NCBI GenBank assembly: GCA_937899265.1
Contig: CALBPV010000104.1
Span: 1 to 13,841 of the forward strand
Length of the DNA: 13,841 bases
Direction: 5' to 3'
Source of the DNA: an uncultured Bacteroidales bacterium
Lineage (GTDB): Bacteria > Bacteroidota > Bacteroidia > Bacteroidales > UBA3663
The notes under the pieces were generated by a model. That model made no database searches, had not been told where the DNA came from, and was given only the letters and a program-made list of their open reading frames with translations. Both the position numbers and the translations under genes were made by a program. How positions within the stretch are numbered: position 1 is the first letter of the stretch; the number at the start of each line of letters is the position of its first letter. Below are positions 13,114 through 13,841 of the stretch, piece after piece.

Positions 13114-13136
13114 CAAAAACAAAGCGTCAGCGACGC
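13113..13136 (-). terminator. Small terminator-like hairpin in the leader
   Basis: On the minus strand GCGTC (13136-13132), loop GCT, GACGC (13128-13124), then TTTGTTTTTGG. The stem is only 5 bp but all strong, and the T-rich tail is good. The stop codon of the 20-codon leader ORF falls within this hairpin. Confidence 0.55.
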
Positions 13137-13189
13137 ATTTTCAAAATGTAGTGCTCCCTCCCTGTAGCCGCTCCGACATCTTGCGTCAT
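13127..13189 (-). CDS. Possible 20-codon leader peptide
   Basis: ATG at 13189-13187 opens MTQDVGAATGREHYILKMRR with TGA at 13129-13127. It lies 54 bases downstream of the -7 box at 13243-13250 on the same strand, and its stop sits in the terminator-like hairpin, the layout of a transcription attenuator in which ribosome position decides folding. No run of a single regulatory amino acid is present. The evidence is positional only; the ORF may be chance. Confidence 0.35.
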   Translation of the reverse strand: MTQDVGAATGREHYILKMRR

Positions 13190-13242
13190 CGGTTTACCGC
13201 TTCGCGCGTCGAAGAAGTCGGCTCGGCGTGAGTTCGCGGGTG

Positions 13243-13250
13243 CAAAGGTA
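13243..13250 (-). promoter_or_regulatory. -7 promoter box reading towards the acyltransferase
   Basis: The minus strand reads TACCTTTG, an exact TAnnTTTG, followed by CACC. Transcription would start near 13236 and run leftward through the leader ORF, the small hairpin, the rod structure and the second terminator towards ATG 12806. A -33 TTG is possible at 13276-13274 with a long spacer. Confidence 0.65.
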
Positions 13251-13408
13251 CAACTTTTCCTCAAATTACGAGGCAATAAGACGTGAAAGTTTCATAATCT
13301 GACGAAATTTGGATGGCATGGCACGGGTAAGACAGAAGAATTTGACAGAACCGAGGCTATTGTTTCGTGCTTTTATAAAACCCGGATGGCAGTTTATGGC
13401 CGAAATCC

Positions 13409-13439
13409 TTGGCGGTATGATGAAAGAATCGTAACTTTG
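13409..13439 (+). promoter_or_regulatory. Promoter of the zinc-ribbon microprotein gene
   Basis: TTG (13409-13411) and TAACTTTG (13432-13439) are separated by 20 bp, a good fit to the Bacteroidetes -33/-7 pattern. The ATG at 13464 lies 24 bases downstream. This is the best-formed promoter in the window. Confidence 0.75.
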
Positions 13440-13463
13440 CACCTGCTAATGTAAATAGAAACA

Positions 13464-13601
13464 ATGGCAAAGAAGAAACATCAGGGCCACTACTGTAAAG
13501 TATGTGGCGAATACAAACCGAATGAGAGCTTCAGTGGGAAGGGCCACAAGAACCATATCTGCAAGAAATGTGCTCAGCTGCCCAAGCGAGAAGACAAGTG
13601 A
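13464..13601 (+). CDS. Zinc-ribbon microprotein, 45 residues
   Basis: The ATG at 13464 opens a 45-codon frame, MAKKKHQGHYCKVCGEYK onward, ending PKREDK and TGA at 13599-13601. Two CxxC knuckles, YCKVCGEYK and ICKKCAQLP, are separated by NESFSGKGHKNH, which fits a single zinc-binding ribbon. The lysine-rich composition suggests nucleic-acid or ribosome contact, but the function is unknown. The well-formed promoter 24 bases upstream supports a real gene. Similar short zinc-ribbon sequences are, as far as I recall, common in Bacteroidales; some homologues may be longer, so this copy could be C-terminally cut. The next coding sequence begins within a few bases in another frame. Confidence 0.75.
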   Translation: MAKKKHQGHYCKVCGEYKPNESFSGKGHKNHICKKCAQLPKREDK

Positions 13602-13841
13602 GCAGTGTTCTTTCAGATAGTGAGCACAAGAATCTCTCGGAGGTACTGCGGGCCATGAAGGACAGTATGGTAGTCAACTTCTCCTATCATTCTAACGACC
13701 CCAATGTCGGGTTTTACAAGATGTTCGTTGGTGATACGGGATTGTTTATTACGCTCGCATTCTGGGACAAGGATGTCACGGAGAATATCATCTATCAGAA
13801 ACTACTTTCAGACAAACTTTCTGCCAATCTCGGCTATGTCT
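13598..13841 (+). pseudogene. Fragment of a second AAA/DUF4143 ATPase, N-terminus missing, runs off window
   Basis: An open frame from about 13598 to the window edge reads HKNLSEVLRAMKDSMVVNF, then SYHSNDPNVGFYKMFVGDTG, LFITLAFWDKD and DKLSANLGYV. It matches the middle of DUF4143-type ATPases, where an N-P-N-V-G segment precedes a K-x-(Y/F)-(M/L)-x-D-(T/V)-G-L motif and a VYENVVAQ-like segment should follow. The whole N-terminal ATPase, with Walker A and B (about 250 residues), is absent because the microprotein gene and its promoter occupy that position. There is no credible start codon; a GTG at 13598 overlaps the microprotein stop. It is distinct from the complete ATPase at 8857-9993, with little residue similarity. 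It is probably a remnant, though what follows cannot be seen. Confidence 0.7.

Noticed and set aside
13137..13243. c-di-GMP-I (GEMM) riboswitch
   Set aside because: The minus strand contains AAACC and GACGCAA in GEMM-like order, but only three bases separate them, too few for the required P2 hairpin, and the downstream receptor segment does not fit.

Overview
The window looks like a chromosomal piece of a Bacteroidales bacterium, probably Prevotella-like. Three things point there: the tryptophan genes run in the order trpB-E-G-D-C-F-A, intergenic regions carry several TAnnTTTG boxes (the Bacteroidetes -7 promoter element), and accessory genes of types common in that group (AAA/DUF4143 ATPases, MNT-HEPN pairs) lie beside it. 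The assignment is inference from layout and style, not from a database match.

Layout. (1) 1-1084, minus strand, AT-rich: the C-terminal half of an MBOAT O-acyltransferase followed 2 bp later by the start of an SGNH-like partner that runs off the window, as in surface-polysaccharide O-acetylation pairs. (2) At about 1083-1085 this cassette is cut, and trpB, itself missing about 52 N-terminal residues, starts in the opposite direction. Both genes lose their 5' ends at the same base, so this is a rearrangement or an assembly chimera. (3) 1085-7619, plus strand, GC-rich: trpB(truncated)-trpE-trpG-trpD-trpC-trpF-trpA, covering every step from chorismate to tryptophan. Some junctions overlap by 1-4 nt or have a 3-nt gap. 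The other three (G/D, D/C, F/A) are padded with short tandem repeats of 7- or 8-bp units or a dispersed repeat.

(4) 7620-11830 is an accessory region. It holds a decayed minus-strand MNT nucleotidyltransferase/HEPN pair (a frameshift in one, early stops in the other), an intact AAA/DUF4143 ATPase with its own promoter and a palindrome at the expected transcription start, a repeat-rich block of about 0.8 kb, and an intact MntA-HepT type toxin-antitoxin pair (GSx10DxD and Rx4HxY motifs) whose HepT has an extra C-terminal helix-turn-helix-like tail. A 51-bp direct repeat and two terminator hairpins, each present once whole and once as a half, tie these pieces together.

(5) 11835-12806, minus strand: an AT-rich integral-membrane acyltransferase-3 gene. 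Upstream of it on the same strand, 12872-13250, is a dense set of RNA signals: a promoter box, a 20-codon leader ORF ending inside a terminator-like hairpin, a rod-like structure of about 206 nt, and a second terminator with partly competing pairings. This is the part most likely to be a functional RNA or attenuator that I cannot name. (6) 13409-13841, plus strand: a good promoter, a 45-residue zinc-ribbon microprotein, and an N-terminally truncated fragment of a second DUF4143-type ATPase running off the window.
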